Positions 7,818 through 18,772 of a DNA stretch of 64,000 bases are shown in pieces. Origin of the DNA: Streptomyces tendae (GTDB taxonomy: Bacteria > Actinomycetota > Actinomycetes > Streptomycetales > Streptomycetaceae). The stretch lies in the NCBI RefSeq assembly GCF_008632955.1, contig NZ_CP043959.1, forward strand, positions 3,348,001 through 3,412,000, written 5' to 3'. The notes beneath the pieces were generated by a model. It was not told where the DNA came from and did not search any database. It was given only the letters and a program-made list of their open reading frames with translations. The translations under genes and the position numbers were made by a program. Within the stretch, counting starts at the first letter, position 1, and each line of letters opens with the position of its first letter.

Positions 7818-10430
7818 TCACGCCGCGCCGAACGCAGTGAACGCCCAGCCCGTGGCCCGGTGCAGGGCGTCCTGGGGGAGAGCTGCCCGGGCGTCGCGCA
7901 GCGCTTCCGCGAGGGGCAGGCCCGCCTCCAGGCCCTCGTGGAGCGCCAGCATCAGCGGGACGACCGCCGCGTCGTTGACCGGGGCGCTGCACGCCACCAC
8001 CCCCGCCGTGCCCAGCGGCAGCAACGCCGTGACCAGGCCGAGGAGTTCGTCCGCGCCGACGGTGGCGAAGCGGGCGGTGTCGCAGCAGGACAGGATGATC
8101 CGGTACGGGCTGCGGCCGAGCCGCTCGAAGTCGTGCACGATCAGCGGACCGTCCGCCATCCGCAGCGCCGAGAACATCGGGCCGTCCGTACGGAACGTGC
8201 CGTGCGCGGCGATGTGCGCCAGCCCGGCACCGTCCAGTTCCGCCAGCACACGCGGCACGGACGCGTCCCGGTGCTCCAGCACCGTGGCCCCGCCGTAGCG
8301 GTCGGCCAGCCGGGTCACCTCCGCGCCGCCCGTGGCGAGTCCGGGCCCACGCACCAGTACCTGGCGTCCGCCGCGAGGCGGCACCGTCTCCCGCGCACGC
8401 AGCCAACTGCTGGCGGACGGCGACACGCTGACCACCCGCTCCCGCAGCGACGGCAGCAGCGCCCACGGCACTCGGTGCAGCCGCCCCGGCGGCACGATCA
8501 CCAGGGGACCGTCACCGAGGTGCGTCACAGCGGGACCGAGCAGCAGTTCCTCCAGGCGGCGGCCCGCCGCCTCCACCACCGGCAGCCGCGCCTGCGCCCC
8601 CGGATGCGCCAGCCGCCGCAGTCCCGCCTGGACGTGTTCGGCCTCCGTCTCCGCCGCCGCCAGCAGTCCCGCCTCGAACCGGCGCACCCTGCCCCGCCCG
8701 CACAGCAGCACCTGCACCCGCCCGTCGACCACGGCCAGCTCCACCAGCCGTACGCCGTCCCCCAGACGCTCCAGCAGACGGCCGGCGTCGAAACGGTCGC
8801 CGCCGTGGGGCGCCTCGGCCCGCATGTGGAGGGTGCGGGAGCGGATTTCCCGCTCCAGGCGCCGTTGGTCCCGCTCCAGGGCCGGCATCGGCCGGCCCTC
8901 CATCCGGGTCGCCTCCGCGCGGGCGGCGATCTCCCGGTAGGCGGTCATGTGCCGGAGCAGCTCAGGGTCGGCCGGCGGCCGGGTCGGCGGCGCGGACAGC
9001 GCGGTGGCCCGCCAGCGTTCGCTCCACACCAGCAACCGCCGCGGCCCTCCCGACCGCAGGGCGGCCTGCTGCGCGAGCGCCGCAAGCTCCGCGCCCTGCG
9101 CGGTGGCCCGGGCCCGCAGCTCCGACGCGCCCAGCGTCATCCGGTGGTCGTCCAGCACGTCGAGGCCGCGCCGGCACGCCTCCAGCATCCCCCGCGTGGA
9201 GCCGGCCGCCCGGGCCCGCAGCGCCTGCGCCGCCCAGCCGGTCATCCGCGCCAGCGGCGGCCCGCTCCGTCTGCTGCGCGCGGCCACCGCCAGATACCGT
9301 TCCGCGTCCGCCGTGCGGCCGAGGCCGAGCGCCATCCGTCCGGCCAGCAAAAGCGCCTCCGGCGCGGCCGGCGCGCCGAGTTCCACCAGCCGCTCCGCGA
9401 CCGCCGCCGCGTCCGCGACCAGCCGGCCCGAACGGCGACCGGCCGCGTGCCGGGCCCCGATCAGCACCAGTCGGGCATGCGCCTCCCACCAGGAGCGCCG
9501 CTGTCCCGCGAACAGCCGCACCGCGAGCGCCGCGCGCGCGATGGCCGTCGCCGGGTCGTCGGCCAGCCGGGCGGCCCGCGCGGCGGCCAGCAGCAGTTCC
9601 GCCTTGCGGGTGGACTGCCCGCCGATGGAGTCCAGCTCGGCGATCGCCGCGTCCGCCTCGGCCAGCGCCTCCGCCGCCAGACCGGCCGCCATCAGCACCT
9701 CGCAGCGCCGGATGCTCAGCATGAACGTCGGCGTGCCCAGCTTGGCGTACCGCTCCTCCGCCTCGTCCAGCAGCCGCAGCGCGGCCGGGACGTCACCGGA
9801 CCGGAAGGCGGCCAGCCCCCGGCTCTCCACCGCGTCCGCCTTGTCGTGCTCCTGGTCCGTGACCGCCCACAGGTCCTCCGCCGACGCGAAGTCGGCGTCC
9901 GCCCGCTCCACCGCGCCCAGCGCCAGGTGCACCGTCGCCCGCAGCGTCAGCGCCCGCGCCGTCCAGATCACGTCCCCCGCCTGCCGCAGCACGGGGACGG
10001 CCCGCCGTACGTCCTCCAGGGCCTCCTTGTGGTGGCCCAGCACCCACCAGGAGTACGCCCGCCGGAACAGCACCCGGGCGCGTGTGTGGCCCGTGCCGCG
10101 CCGCACCCCCCGGCCCAGCGCGTCCAGGCCCTGCCGGGTGCGGCCCGAGTGCACCAGCGCGACCCCGAGCGTGGCGAGGACGTCCGCCTCCCGGTCGGCC
10201 GAGCCCGCGCGGGCCGCCCAGTCCCGCGCCCGGCGCAGATGGCGCAGGGCGAGCCGCATGTCCCCGAAGTCCCGCTGCCAGATGCCGATCACCTGGTGGG
10301 CGACCGAGGCGTGCAAGGGCTCGGGGCGGTGGCGCAGGACGGCCTCGGCCTTCGTCCGGGCCTCGCCGGGGGCGGCGAACACCATCGGCAGGAGGTCCTG
10401 CACCGCGTCGCTTCCGGCTGTCACCTCCAC
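7818..10430 (-). CDS. TPR-CHAT caspase-like protease
   Basis: Large cytosolic protein (870 residues from the GTG at 10430). The N-terminal two thirds is helical TPR-like repeats (for example ALRHLRRARDWAARAGSADREADVLATLG units). The last 250 residues form a CHAT domain with the caspase-like dyad His743 (AHIAAHGTF) and Cys783 (ILSCCDTA), and ends in the family's typical GWAFTAFG. CHAT proteases are effectors in bacterial conflict systems (for example TPR-CHAT/Craspase). The start is uncertain: an upstream GTG at 10601 would overlap the divergent subtilase gene, and no good ribosome site is seen, so a leaderless start at 10430 or 10424 is likely. Divergent from the subtilase-sigma operon and upstream of VOC and ankyrin genes. 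Confidence 0.85.
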   Translation of the reverse strand: MEVTAGSDAVQDLLPMVFAAPGEARTKAEAVLRHRPEPLHASVAHQVIGIWQRDFGDMRLALRHLRRARDWAARAGSADREADVLATLGVALVHSGRTRQGLDALGRGVRRGTGHTRARVLFRRAYSWWVLGHHKEALEDVRRAVPVLRQAGDVIWTARALTLRATVHLALGAVERADADFASAEDLWAVTDQEHDKADAVESRGLAAFRSGDVPAALRLLDEAEERYAKLGTPTFMLSIRRCEVLMAAGLAAEALAEADAAIAELDSIGGQSTRKAELLLAAARAARLADDPATAIARAALAVRLFAGQRRSWWEAHARLVLIGARHAAGRRSGRLVADAAAVAERLVELGAPAAPEALLLAGRMALGLGRTADAERYLAVAARSRRSGPPLARMTGWAAQALRARAAGSTRGMLEACRRGLDVLDDHRMTLGASELRARATAQGAELAALAQQAALRSGGPRRLLVWSERWRATALSAPPTRPPADPELLRHMTAYREIAARAEATRMEGRPMPALERDQRRLEREIRSRTLHMRAEAPHGGDRFDAGRLLERLGDGVRLVELAVVDGRVQVLLCGRGRVRRFEAGLLAAAETEAEHVQAGLRRLAHPGAQARLPVVEAAGRRLEELLLGPAVTHLGDGPLVIVPPGRLHRVPWALLPSLRERVVSVSPSASSWLRARETVPPRGGRQVLVRGPGLATGGAEVTRLADRYGGATVLEHRDASVPRVLAELDGAGLAHIAAHGTFRTDGPMFSALRMADGPLIVHDFERLGRSPYRIILSCCDTARFATVGADELLGLVTALLPLGTAGVVACSAPVNDAAVVPLMLALHEGLEAGLPLAEALRDARAALPQDALHRATGWAFTAFGAA

Positions 10431-10551
10431 GATGGTAGTGGTCCGCAACCATGCCTCACAGATGTGGCGTTGTATCAGACGACCGTCCGGAGGCTCCAGT
10501 TCACGACAACTGCGCGGCCCCGGCCCCCGTCGACCGAGTGGAGGACACGCC

Positions 10552-11985
10552 ATGGCGCCCCGGCGATTCCATGAGCAGTTCCGGCAGATCCAGCGCTCCA
10601 TGCCCGACGTGCCGCTGGCCGTCGGACCCGACGACGCCGGGGAGTTCCTCTACGAGAAGGGCGTCGTCCTCGCCCGCGAGGGGGAGGAGGCCCAAGTCGT
10701 GGAGGACACCGTGCGCGGGCACTTCACCACCTTCGCCGCCGGTGTCCCGGACCGCGTGCGCCGGCTCGGCCCCGCGGCCAACCGCTCCGGCGTCGTCCGC
10801 ATCCAGGTCTCCGACCCCGGCGAGGGCGATGCCGCCGGGGACCCGGCCGTCACGGGCGCGCTGCGCGCGCTGTCCGCGGTGCAGGGCCGCGTAGGACGGC
10901 GCATGGTCAGCCGCAACCACGTGGTGCACATCGCCGTCAACGCCTGCCCCGGCGACGAGCCGGTACCCGTGGCGCGCGACGCCGGCCCGAACCCGGCCGT
11001 CGCCGAGACCGACGGCGACCCGCCCGGGGACGCGGCCCGCGTCCTGGTCGTCGACACCGGCCTGATGCACGACTACCGCTCCTACCCGCCGCTCGCCCGC
11101 ACCGTGGGGGACGCCCAGGTCGCCGAGTGCGACGACGACGGGATCCTCCAGCAGTACTGCGGACACGGCACGTTCATCGCCGGACTGGTCGCCGCCGTCG
11201 CCCCGCACACCGACATCACCGTCAGCGGCGCGCTCAACGACGCGGGGGCGGTGCTGGAGCACGAGTTCGGCGAGAAGCTCTTCGACGCCGTCGACGCGGG
11301 CGGCTGGCCGGACGTCCTCAGCCTTTCGGCGGGCACCTCCAACGGCCGCACCGACGGACTCCTCGGCATCGACGCCTTCATGCGCGAACTGCGGGACCGA
11401 GGCACCCTGTTGGTCGCCGCCGCGGGCAACAACGGCAGCGCCACGCCCTTCTGGCCCGCCGCCTACGCGGACCTCCCCGGCTACGAGGACACCGTGCTGT
11501 CCGTCGGAGCGCTGCGCGCCGACGGGGAGGCCGGCGCGTGCTTCAGCAACCACGGCGGCTGGGTGAAGGCCTACGCCCCCGGCGAGCGGCTGACCAGTGC
11601 CCTCACCGGCTTCGAGACGCCCGTCCCGTACGTCTACCAGCACTCCACCTACGACGCCTGCCGCTACGGCTTCACCTACGCCTGCACCTGCAACCACCCC
11701 CGTCACACGGGTGTGTTGAGCGAGGACGGCACGACCGCCAAGCCGGACCAGGTGATGTTCGAGGGGCTCGCCCAGTGGAGCGGCACCTCCTTCGCGACCC
11801 CGGTCGCGGTCGGCATGATCGCCTCGTACATGACGGCGCACGGGGTACGCGATCCGCGCGCGGCGCTCCGGCAACTGCTCGACGACGTAACCGAGTTCGC
11901 CGAAGTGCGCGGGGCGCACGTGCCCGCGCTGCTCCCGCCCACCTGGCGCCCCGTGCGCGCCACCGCGCCCACCGCGCGCCCATGA
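10552..11985 (+). CDS. Cytoplasmic S8 (subtilisin-like) serine protease
   Basis: Subtilase of 477 residues with all catalytic residues: Asp168 (VLVVDTGL), His205 (CGHGTFIAG), oxyanion Asn293 (AAGNNG) and Ser413 (SGTSFATPVAVG). No signal peptide or transmembrane segment; the first 160 residues are a family-specific N-terminal region, not an obvious I9 propeptide. A short Cys/His insert (C370, C378, C380, H382) sits before the catalytic Ser and could bind metal. ATG at 10552 has GGAGG 8 nt upstream. It is divergent from the CHAT protease across about 120 bp and 59 nt ahead of a sigma-factor gene. Probably acts inside the cell, perhaps activated by or activating the CHAT protein. Confidence 0.88.
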   Translation: MAPRRFHEQFRQIQRSMPDVPLAVGPDDAGEFLYEKGVVLAREGEEAQVVEDTVRGHFTTFAAGVPDRVRRLGPAANRSGVVRIQVSDPGEGDAAGDPAVTGALRALSAVQGRVGRRMVSRNHVVHIAVNACPGDEPVPVARDAGPNPAVAETDGDPPGDAARVLVVDTGLMHDYRSYPPLARTVGDAQVAECDDDGILQQYCGHGTFIAGLVAAVAPHTDITVSGALNDAGAVLEHEFGEKLFDAVDAGGWPDVLSLSAGTSNGRTDGLLGIDAFMRELRDRGTLLVAAAGNNGSATPFWPAAYADLPGYEDTVLSVGALRADGEAGACFSNHGGWVKAYAPGERLTSALTGFETPVPYVYQHSTYDACRYGFTYACTCNHPRHTGVLSEDGTTAKPDQVMFEGLAQWSGTSFATPVAVGMIASYMTAHGVRDPRAALRQLLDDVTEFAEVRGAHVPALLPPTWRPVRATAPTARP

Positions 11986-12044
11986 TGATCGCCACCATCC
12001 CCTCCGCGGCGTACCATGACGTGCCGTACACGAGGGGTGGCACC

Positions 12045-12620
12045 GTGGAGCGTTCGGAAGTCGGCGCGTTGGTCCGGTCCGCTGTCGACGGCGACGCGGC
12101 GGCCTGGAAGGCGATCGTGGAAGGGCTCGGCCCGCTCGTGTGGTCCGTGGTGCGCGCGCACCGGCTCTCCGACGCCGACGCCCACGAGGTCTACCAGACC
12201 GTGTGGTTCCGCTTCACCCAGCACCTGGGCCGCATCCGGGAGCCGGAGAAGGCCGGCTCGTGGCTGGCCAGCACCGCGCGCCACGAGTGCCTGAAGGTGC
12301 ACCGCGGCGCGCGCCGGCTGGTGCTGACGGACGACCCGCAGTTGCTGGACCGGGTCAGCGAGGACGGCGAACCGGAACAGTCGCTGCTGGAGTCGGAGGA
12401 GGCGGCCGCGCAGGGCGAGCGGGTACGGCGGCTGTGGCAGGAGTTCGAGGAACTCGGCGACCGCTGCCGCCAGTTGCTGCGCGTGCTGATCGCCTCGCCG
12501 CCGCCCAGTTATCAGGAGGTGTCCGCCGCGCTCGACATCGCGGTGGGCAGCATCGGGCCGATGCGCCAGCGCTGTCTGCGCCGGCTGCGGGCCCGGCTCG
12601 AGTCACGGGGGACGACGTGA
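12045..12620 (+). CDS. ECF-like RNA polymerase sigma factor
   Basis: Sigma-70 family protein of 191 residues with region 2 (LGPLVWSVVRAHRLSDADAHEVYQTVWFRF, then IREPEKAGSWLASTARHECLK) and region 4 (LASPPPSYQEVSAALDIAVGSIGPMRQRCLRRLRARL). The GTG at 12045 has GAGGGG upstream. The gene overlaps the following small gene by 4 nt (GTGA), so they are co-translated. In place of a classic zinc anti-sigma factor, the partner is the small protein at 12617-13099. It likely drives the protease cassette's own promoters, but no target motif could be confirmed. Confidence 0.88.
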   Translation: MERSEVGALVRSAVDGDAAAWKAIVEGLGPLVWSVVRAHRLSDADAHEVYQTVWFRFTQHLGRIREPEKAGSWLASTARHECLKVHRGARRLVLTDDPQLLDRVSEDGEPEQSLLESEEAAAQGERVRRLWQEFEELGDRCRQLLRVLIASPPPSYQEVSAALDIAVGSIGPMRQRCLRRLRARLESRGTT

Positions 12621-13099
12621 GCGGCATGGACGACATGAGGGACGGGACAGGGCTCCAGGGTCCCGACGTGGACGACGAACTGCTGGAGGAGGAGCTGCGG
12701 CAGGCCGCGGCCGTCCTGGACCCGGTGCCCGCGGCGCTGCTCCAGAGCGCGGTCGACGCCTTCACGCTGGTCGACCTGGACGCCCGGGTCGCCGAGCTGA
12801 CGTTCGACTCGCTGGCCGACGCGATCCCCGTGCGGGGGGCGGCGGACACGGCGCGCATGCTGACGTTCACGGCGGGCGAGGTCACCCTGGACGTGGAGGT
12901 GACCGGGAACGGACTGATCGGCCAGGTGCTGCCGCCGGGGCCCGCCCGCATCGAGGTGCTGGACGGCCCCCGGCCCGCCGCGTCGTTCACGGCCGACGAC
13001 ATGGGCCGCTTCACCGCGGACACCACCCCGTCCGGCCCGTTCGCCCTGCGCCTGCGCACCGACGACGACGTGGTCGTCACGGAGTGGCTCCGCGTCTGA
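12617..13099 (+). CDS. Conserved hypothetical partner of the sigma factor (possible regulator/adaptor)
   Basis: I do not recognise a named family. The protein has 160 residues: an acidic helical N-terminus (DDELLEEELRQAAAVLDPVPAAL) then a beta-rich C-terminal half from about residue 75 (MLTFTAGEVTLDVEVTG..., PARIEVLDGP, GPFALRLRTDDDVVVTEWLRV). No membrane segment and no zinc-binding HxxxCxxC motif, so it is not a standard anti-sigma factor. Its GTG start overlaps the sigma stop (GTGA), implying stoichiometric expression. It could be a cytosolic sigma-binding partner or a substrate or adaptor for the two proteases; this is inference from context. Confidence 0.7.
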   Translation: MSGMDDMRDGTGLQGPDVDDELLEEELRQAAAVLDPVPAALLQSAVDAFTLVDLDARVAELTFDSLADAIPVRGAADTARMLTFTAGEVTLDVEVTGNGLIGQVLPPGPARIEVLDGPRPAASFTADDMGRFTADTTPSGPFALRLRTDDDVVVTEWLRV

Positions 13100-13298
13100 C
13101 CGACCCGAACACGGGGGTCCGGGCGCTGCCCGCCTGTTGACCGGGCGCTGTCGGATGCGGAACCGGGGCCGTCCGCCGCGGACCCGGTGCCGTGGACCTG
13201 GGGCTGTCCGCCGTGGACCGGCCCCGCTCGGCGCGGGCCCCGGTGTCGGGCGGCGGGTCCGGGGGAGCGCCTCGGCTGCCGCGGCGGCCCCCGCGGCG

Positions 13299-14090
13299 TC
13301 AGACCGCGTCGATCAGCGTGCCGAGTGCCGCCGCGAGGCGGGGCAGGCCCTCGTCTGCCGGGCCGCCCGGTTCGGTCATGTAGGTGTCACGGCGGATCTC
13401 CACCATCAGCGCGGACACCTCCGCCCGCCTGCCATAGAACGCGAGCGGCACGTACGTCCCCGCGAACGGGCTGTCCAGCCCCGTCTCCCCGCACGGCGCG
13501 AACGCCTCACGGGCGGCGGCGAGCAGTGCGGGCGGGGTGTGGAACGGGTCGGTGCCCAGGCACACCCCGGGCCGCGGCCCCTCCGCGTGCAGCTCGTACG
13601 GCAGCGGCGCGCTCGGGTAGGAGTGCACGTCGACGATCACGCACCGCCCGGTCGCCGCGAGCCGGCCGGCCACGGCCTCCGTCATGGCACGCGCGTACGG
13701 GTGGAAGTACCGCTCGACCAGCGGGGCGGCGTCGAAGCCGTCCGGCCGCAGCTCGTCCTTGTGGGTGGTCCGCGTGTACACCGCGCCCATGCCCACGGCG
13801 AGCATCTCCTCCCGTTCGTCCGGGAACCGCTCGGGGTCCACGACCAGACGCGAGAGCCGGTTCACGAACCGCCACGGGGTGACGCCGGCCGCGCGGGCCG
13901 CCGCATCCGCGATCGACGCGGTGTGCGCGTCGGTGATGTGGTCCAGCTCGTGCTCCAGCGCGGCGTCGTCCAGGACGATGCCGGACCGGACGTCGGCCGG
14001 TATCTCCCGGGCGGAGTGCGGCACGTGCAGGATCACCGGGGAGGCGGGGTCCCCGGGAAGGAGGTCGAACGAGGGCGGCACGACGGTCAT
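13299..14090 (-). CDS. N-formylglutamate amidohydrolase
   Basis: Protein of 263 residues with the family's zinc-site motifs: VILHVPHSAREIP near the N-terminus, HELDHITDAHT, and IVDVHSYPSAPLPYE. The enzyme hydrolyses N-formylglutamate (last step of one histidine-degradation route) or related formyl-amino acids. Stop at 13299 and ATG at 14090, after GAGCAGCGC. It is alone, downstream of isocitrate dehydrogenase from which a strong terminator separates it, so it has its own promoter. Confidence 0.88.
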   Translation of the reverse strand: MTVVPPSFDLLPGDPASPVILHVPHSAREIPADVRSGIVLDDAALEHELDHITDAHTASIADAAARAAGVTPWRFVNRLSRLVVDPERFPDEREEMLAVGMGAVYTRTTHKDELRPDGFDAAPLVERYFHPYARAMTEAVAGRLAATGRCVIVDVHSYPSAPLPYELHAEGPRPGVCLGTDPFHTPPALLAAAREAFAPCGETGLDSPFAGTYVPLAFYGRRAEVSALMVEIRRDTYMTEPGGPADEGLPRLAAALGTLIDAV

Positions 14091-14225
14091 GCGCTGCTCC
14101 GAAGGTGCTGTCGGTGGTTACGGACGATCAAGGTGCCACACGCCACTGACAACTGCCCTCGAGCGACCGCCCGGGGGAGCCGGACCCCGAGGAGCCGGAC
14201 CGAGGGGAGCCGGACCCCGGACAGG

Positions 14226-14265
14226 GCTCCGCCCCGGCCGGGCGGGTCGCCGGCCGGGGCGGAGC
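14226..14265 (-). terminator. Terminator after isocitrate dehydrogenase
   Basis: Perfect 16-bp stem (14226-14241 with 14250-14265) and 8-nt loop, starting 15 nt past the idh stop on the minus strand. Confidence 0.85.
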
Positions 14266-14280
14266 GCAGGGGTGTCCGGG

Positions 14281-16716
<2,436 letters not shown>

Positions 16717-17814
16717 TCAGACCGGCCGCCCCGTGGTCATGTCGTCCACCGCCGTCGACCCGTCCCGCTGGGACGGAATCAGCACCGTCCCCTGCTGAAG
16801 GGCGACCGTCCGGGCGGGGGACGGAATCCGGATGCCCTCCTCGCGGTAGCGCCGGTGCAGGCGCTTGATGAACTCGTGCTTGATCCGGTACTGGTCGCTG
16901 AACTCGGCGACGCCGAGGATCACGGTGAACCCGATGCGCGAGTCACCGAAGGTGTGGAAGCGCACCGCCGGCTCGTGCTCCGGCACGGCACCGGTGATCT
17001 CGGTCATCACGTCCGCGACGACCTCCATGGTCACCCGCTCCACATGCTCCAGATCACTGTCGTACGACACCCCGGCCTGCACCAGGATCGTCAGCTGCTG
17101 CTGGGGCCGCATGAAGTTGGTCATGTTGGACTTGGCGAGCTGGCCGTTGGGCACGACCACCAGGTTGTTGGACAGCTCACGCACGGTCGTCTGACGCCAG
17201 TTGATGTCCTCGACGTAGCCCTCCTCGCCGCTGCTCAGCCGAATGTAGTCCCCGGGCTGCACGGTCTTGGAAGCGAGGATGTGGATGCCGGCGAAGAGGT
17301 TCGCGAGCGTGTCCTGCAGCGCCAGCGCGACCGCCAGACCGCCGACGCCCAGGGCGGTGAGCAGTGGGGCGATGGAGATGCCCAGCGTCTGCAGCCCGAT
17401 CAGGAAGCCGATGGCGAGGACCAGGATCCGGGTGATGTTCACGAAGATCGTCGCCGACCCGGCCACGCCGGACCGCGACTGGGTGACCGACCGGACCAGG
17501 TCCGCCACCACCCGGGCGGCCGCCACGGTCGCGACGAGGATCACCGTCAGGGTCAGCACCTGGTTGACCGTGTGCTGCACGGCCCGGGTCAGCGGCAGCG
17601 CCGCCGCCGCGGAGGCCGCACCGCCCGCGACGGCGGCCCACGGCGCGACCATGCGCAGCGCGTCCACCAGGACGTCGTCGCCGCGCCAGGCGGTGCGCTC
17701 GGCGTGCCGCGCCAGCCAGCGCAGCAGCATCCGGAGCAGGAACGCCGCCAGGACACCGGCGGCGAGGGCGATTCCGGCGTGCGCCAGATCGTCCACGGTG
17801 AGGGAGCGGGTCAC
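16717..17814 (-). CDS. MscS-family mechanosensitive channel
   Basis: Membrane protein of 365 residues. Transmembrane helices occupy residues about 10-30, 55-75, 85-105 and 125-165; the pore-lining helix and hinge read LGVGGLAVALALQDTLANLFAGIHI, followed by the cytoplasmic beta domain PGDYIRLSSGEEGYVEDINWRQT with the NNLVVVPNGQLA motif. It opens under membrane tension and releases solutes in hypo-osmotic shock. GTG start at 17814; no ATG is available in the right place. Stands alone between the idh and crotonase genes. Confidence 0.93.
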   Translation of the reverse strand: MTRSLTVDDLAHAGIALAAGVLAAFLLRMLLRWLARHAERTAWRGDDVLVDALRMVAPWAAVAGGAASAAAALPLTRAVQHTVNQVLTLTVILVATVAAARVVADLVRSVTQSRSGVAGSATIFVNITRILVLAIGFLIGLQTLGISIAPLLTALGVGGLAVALALQDTLANLFAGIHILASKTVQPGDYIRLSSGEEGYVEDINWRQTTVRELSNNLVVVPNGQLAKSNMTNFMRPQQQLTILVQAGVSYDSDLEHVERVTMEVVADVMTEITGAVPEHEPAVRFHTFGDSRIGFTVILGVAEFSDQYRIKHEFIKRLHRRYREEGIRIPSPARTVALQQGTVLIPSQRDGSTAVDDMTTGRPV

Positions 17815-18007
17815 CGCTCACCCCCCGCGCACCCCTGGGCCGACGGCCGTGTCTCCTGGGCCGGGGGCCGTATGTGAAGTCGTGTCACGTGATGTCACCT
17901 GCTCGAGGTATACGGGATTCACCGGTGCCGCACCCGCTGCGACCTGCGACCGGCACCGAACGCTCATCCTGCCGTATCCCGAGAGGCAGTTCGTACCACG
18001 GCCGGTC

Positions 18008-18772
18008 TCACAGGCCGTCGAACGAGCCGTGCCGGCCGGCTCCCGACGCGAACCGGGCCGCGCCGTCCGCGCTCTGCGCCAACACCCCGGCACCGCGCCG
18101 CAGTTCGCCGGCGAGCGCGGCTCCCTCGTCGAGCCCCTCCTGCTCCAGCACCGAGGCGCGGTCGGACCGCAGGCACGCCTGCGGGAACCGGGCCAGGCCG
18201 GCGGCCAGTTCCTCCGCCTCGGCGCGGGCGCGCCCCGTGGGCACCACCCGGTTGGCCAGCCCCGTCGCGTACGCCTCGGCCGCGGCCACCGGGCGTCCGG
18301 TGAGAATCATGTCCATGGCCCTGCTCGTGCCGATCAGACGGGGCAGCCGTACGGTGCCGCCGTCGATCAGCGGCACGCCCCAACGGCGGCAGTACACGCC
18401 GAAGACGGCGTCCTCCTCGGCCACCCGCAGATCGCACCAGAGCGCCAGCTCCAGCCCGCCCGCCACCGCGTGCCCGGACACCGCGGCGATCACCGGCTTG
18501 GACAGCCGCATACGGGTCGGCCCCATCGGCCCGTCACCGTCCTCGGCGACCCGGTTGGCGCGCTCCGTGCCCAGCGCCTTCAGGTCGGCGCCCGCGCAGA
18601 ACGTGCCGCCCTCGCCCCACAGCACGGCCACCCGCGCTCCGTCGTCCGCCTCGAACGCCCGGAAGGCGTCGGCGAGTTCGGTGGCCGTCGGCCCGTCCAC
18701 CGCGTTGCGCACCTCGGGGCGGGACAGCACGACCGTGGTGACGGCTCCCCGGCGTTCGATCCGTACGGGCAT
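18008..18772 (-). CDS. Enoyl-CoA hydratase/isomerase (crotonase) family protein
   Basis: Protein of 254 residues with both oxyanion-hole segments of the crotonase fold: GGTFCAGADLKAL and GHAVAGGLELALWCDLRVA, then FGVYCRRWGVPLIDGGTVRLPRLIG. The position that usually carries a catalytic Glu reads Asp/Gly (LIDGG), so the enzyme might not be a standard hydratase; isomerase or thioesterase-like activities are common variants. Cytosolic. ATG at 18772 follows GGAAGGGACCCTGTC. Single gene, with no fatty-acid genes next to it. Confidence 0.88.
   Translation of the reverse strand: MPVRIERRGAVTTVVLSRPEVRNAVDGPTATELADAFRAFEADDGARVAVLWGEGGTFCAGADLKALGTERANRVAEDGDGPMGPTRMRLSKPVIAAVSGHAVAGGLELALWCDLRVAEEDAVFGVYCRRWGVPLIDGGTVRLPRLIGTSRAMDMILTGRPVAAAEAYATGLANRVVPTGRARAEAEELAAGLARFPQACLRSDRASVLEQEGLDEGAALAGELRRGAGVLAQSADGAARFASGAGRHGSFDGL

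Noticed and set aside
10431..10601. Upstream start (GTG at 10601) for the CHAT protease
   Set aside because: It would overlap the divergent subtilase start and leave no room for promoters; the added 57 residues look non-coding.
17870..17900. TCACGTGA and neighbouring GTGTCAC/GTCAC words before the crotonase spacer as an operator
   Set aside because: Only 8 bp of symmetry and not positioned at a clear promoter.
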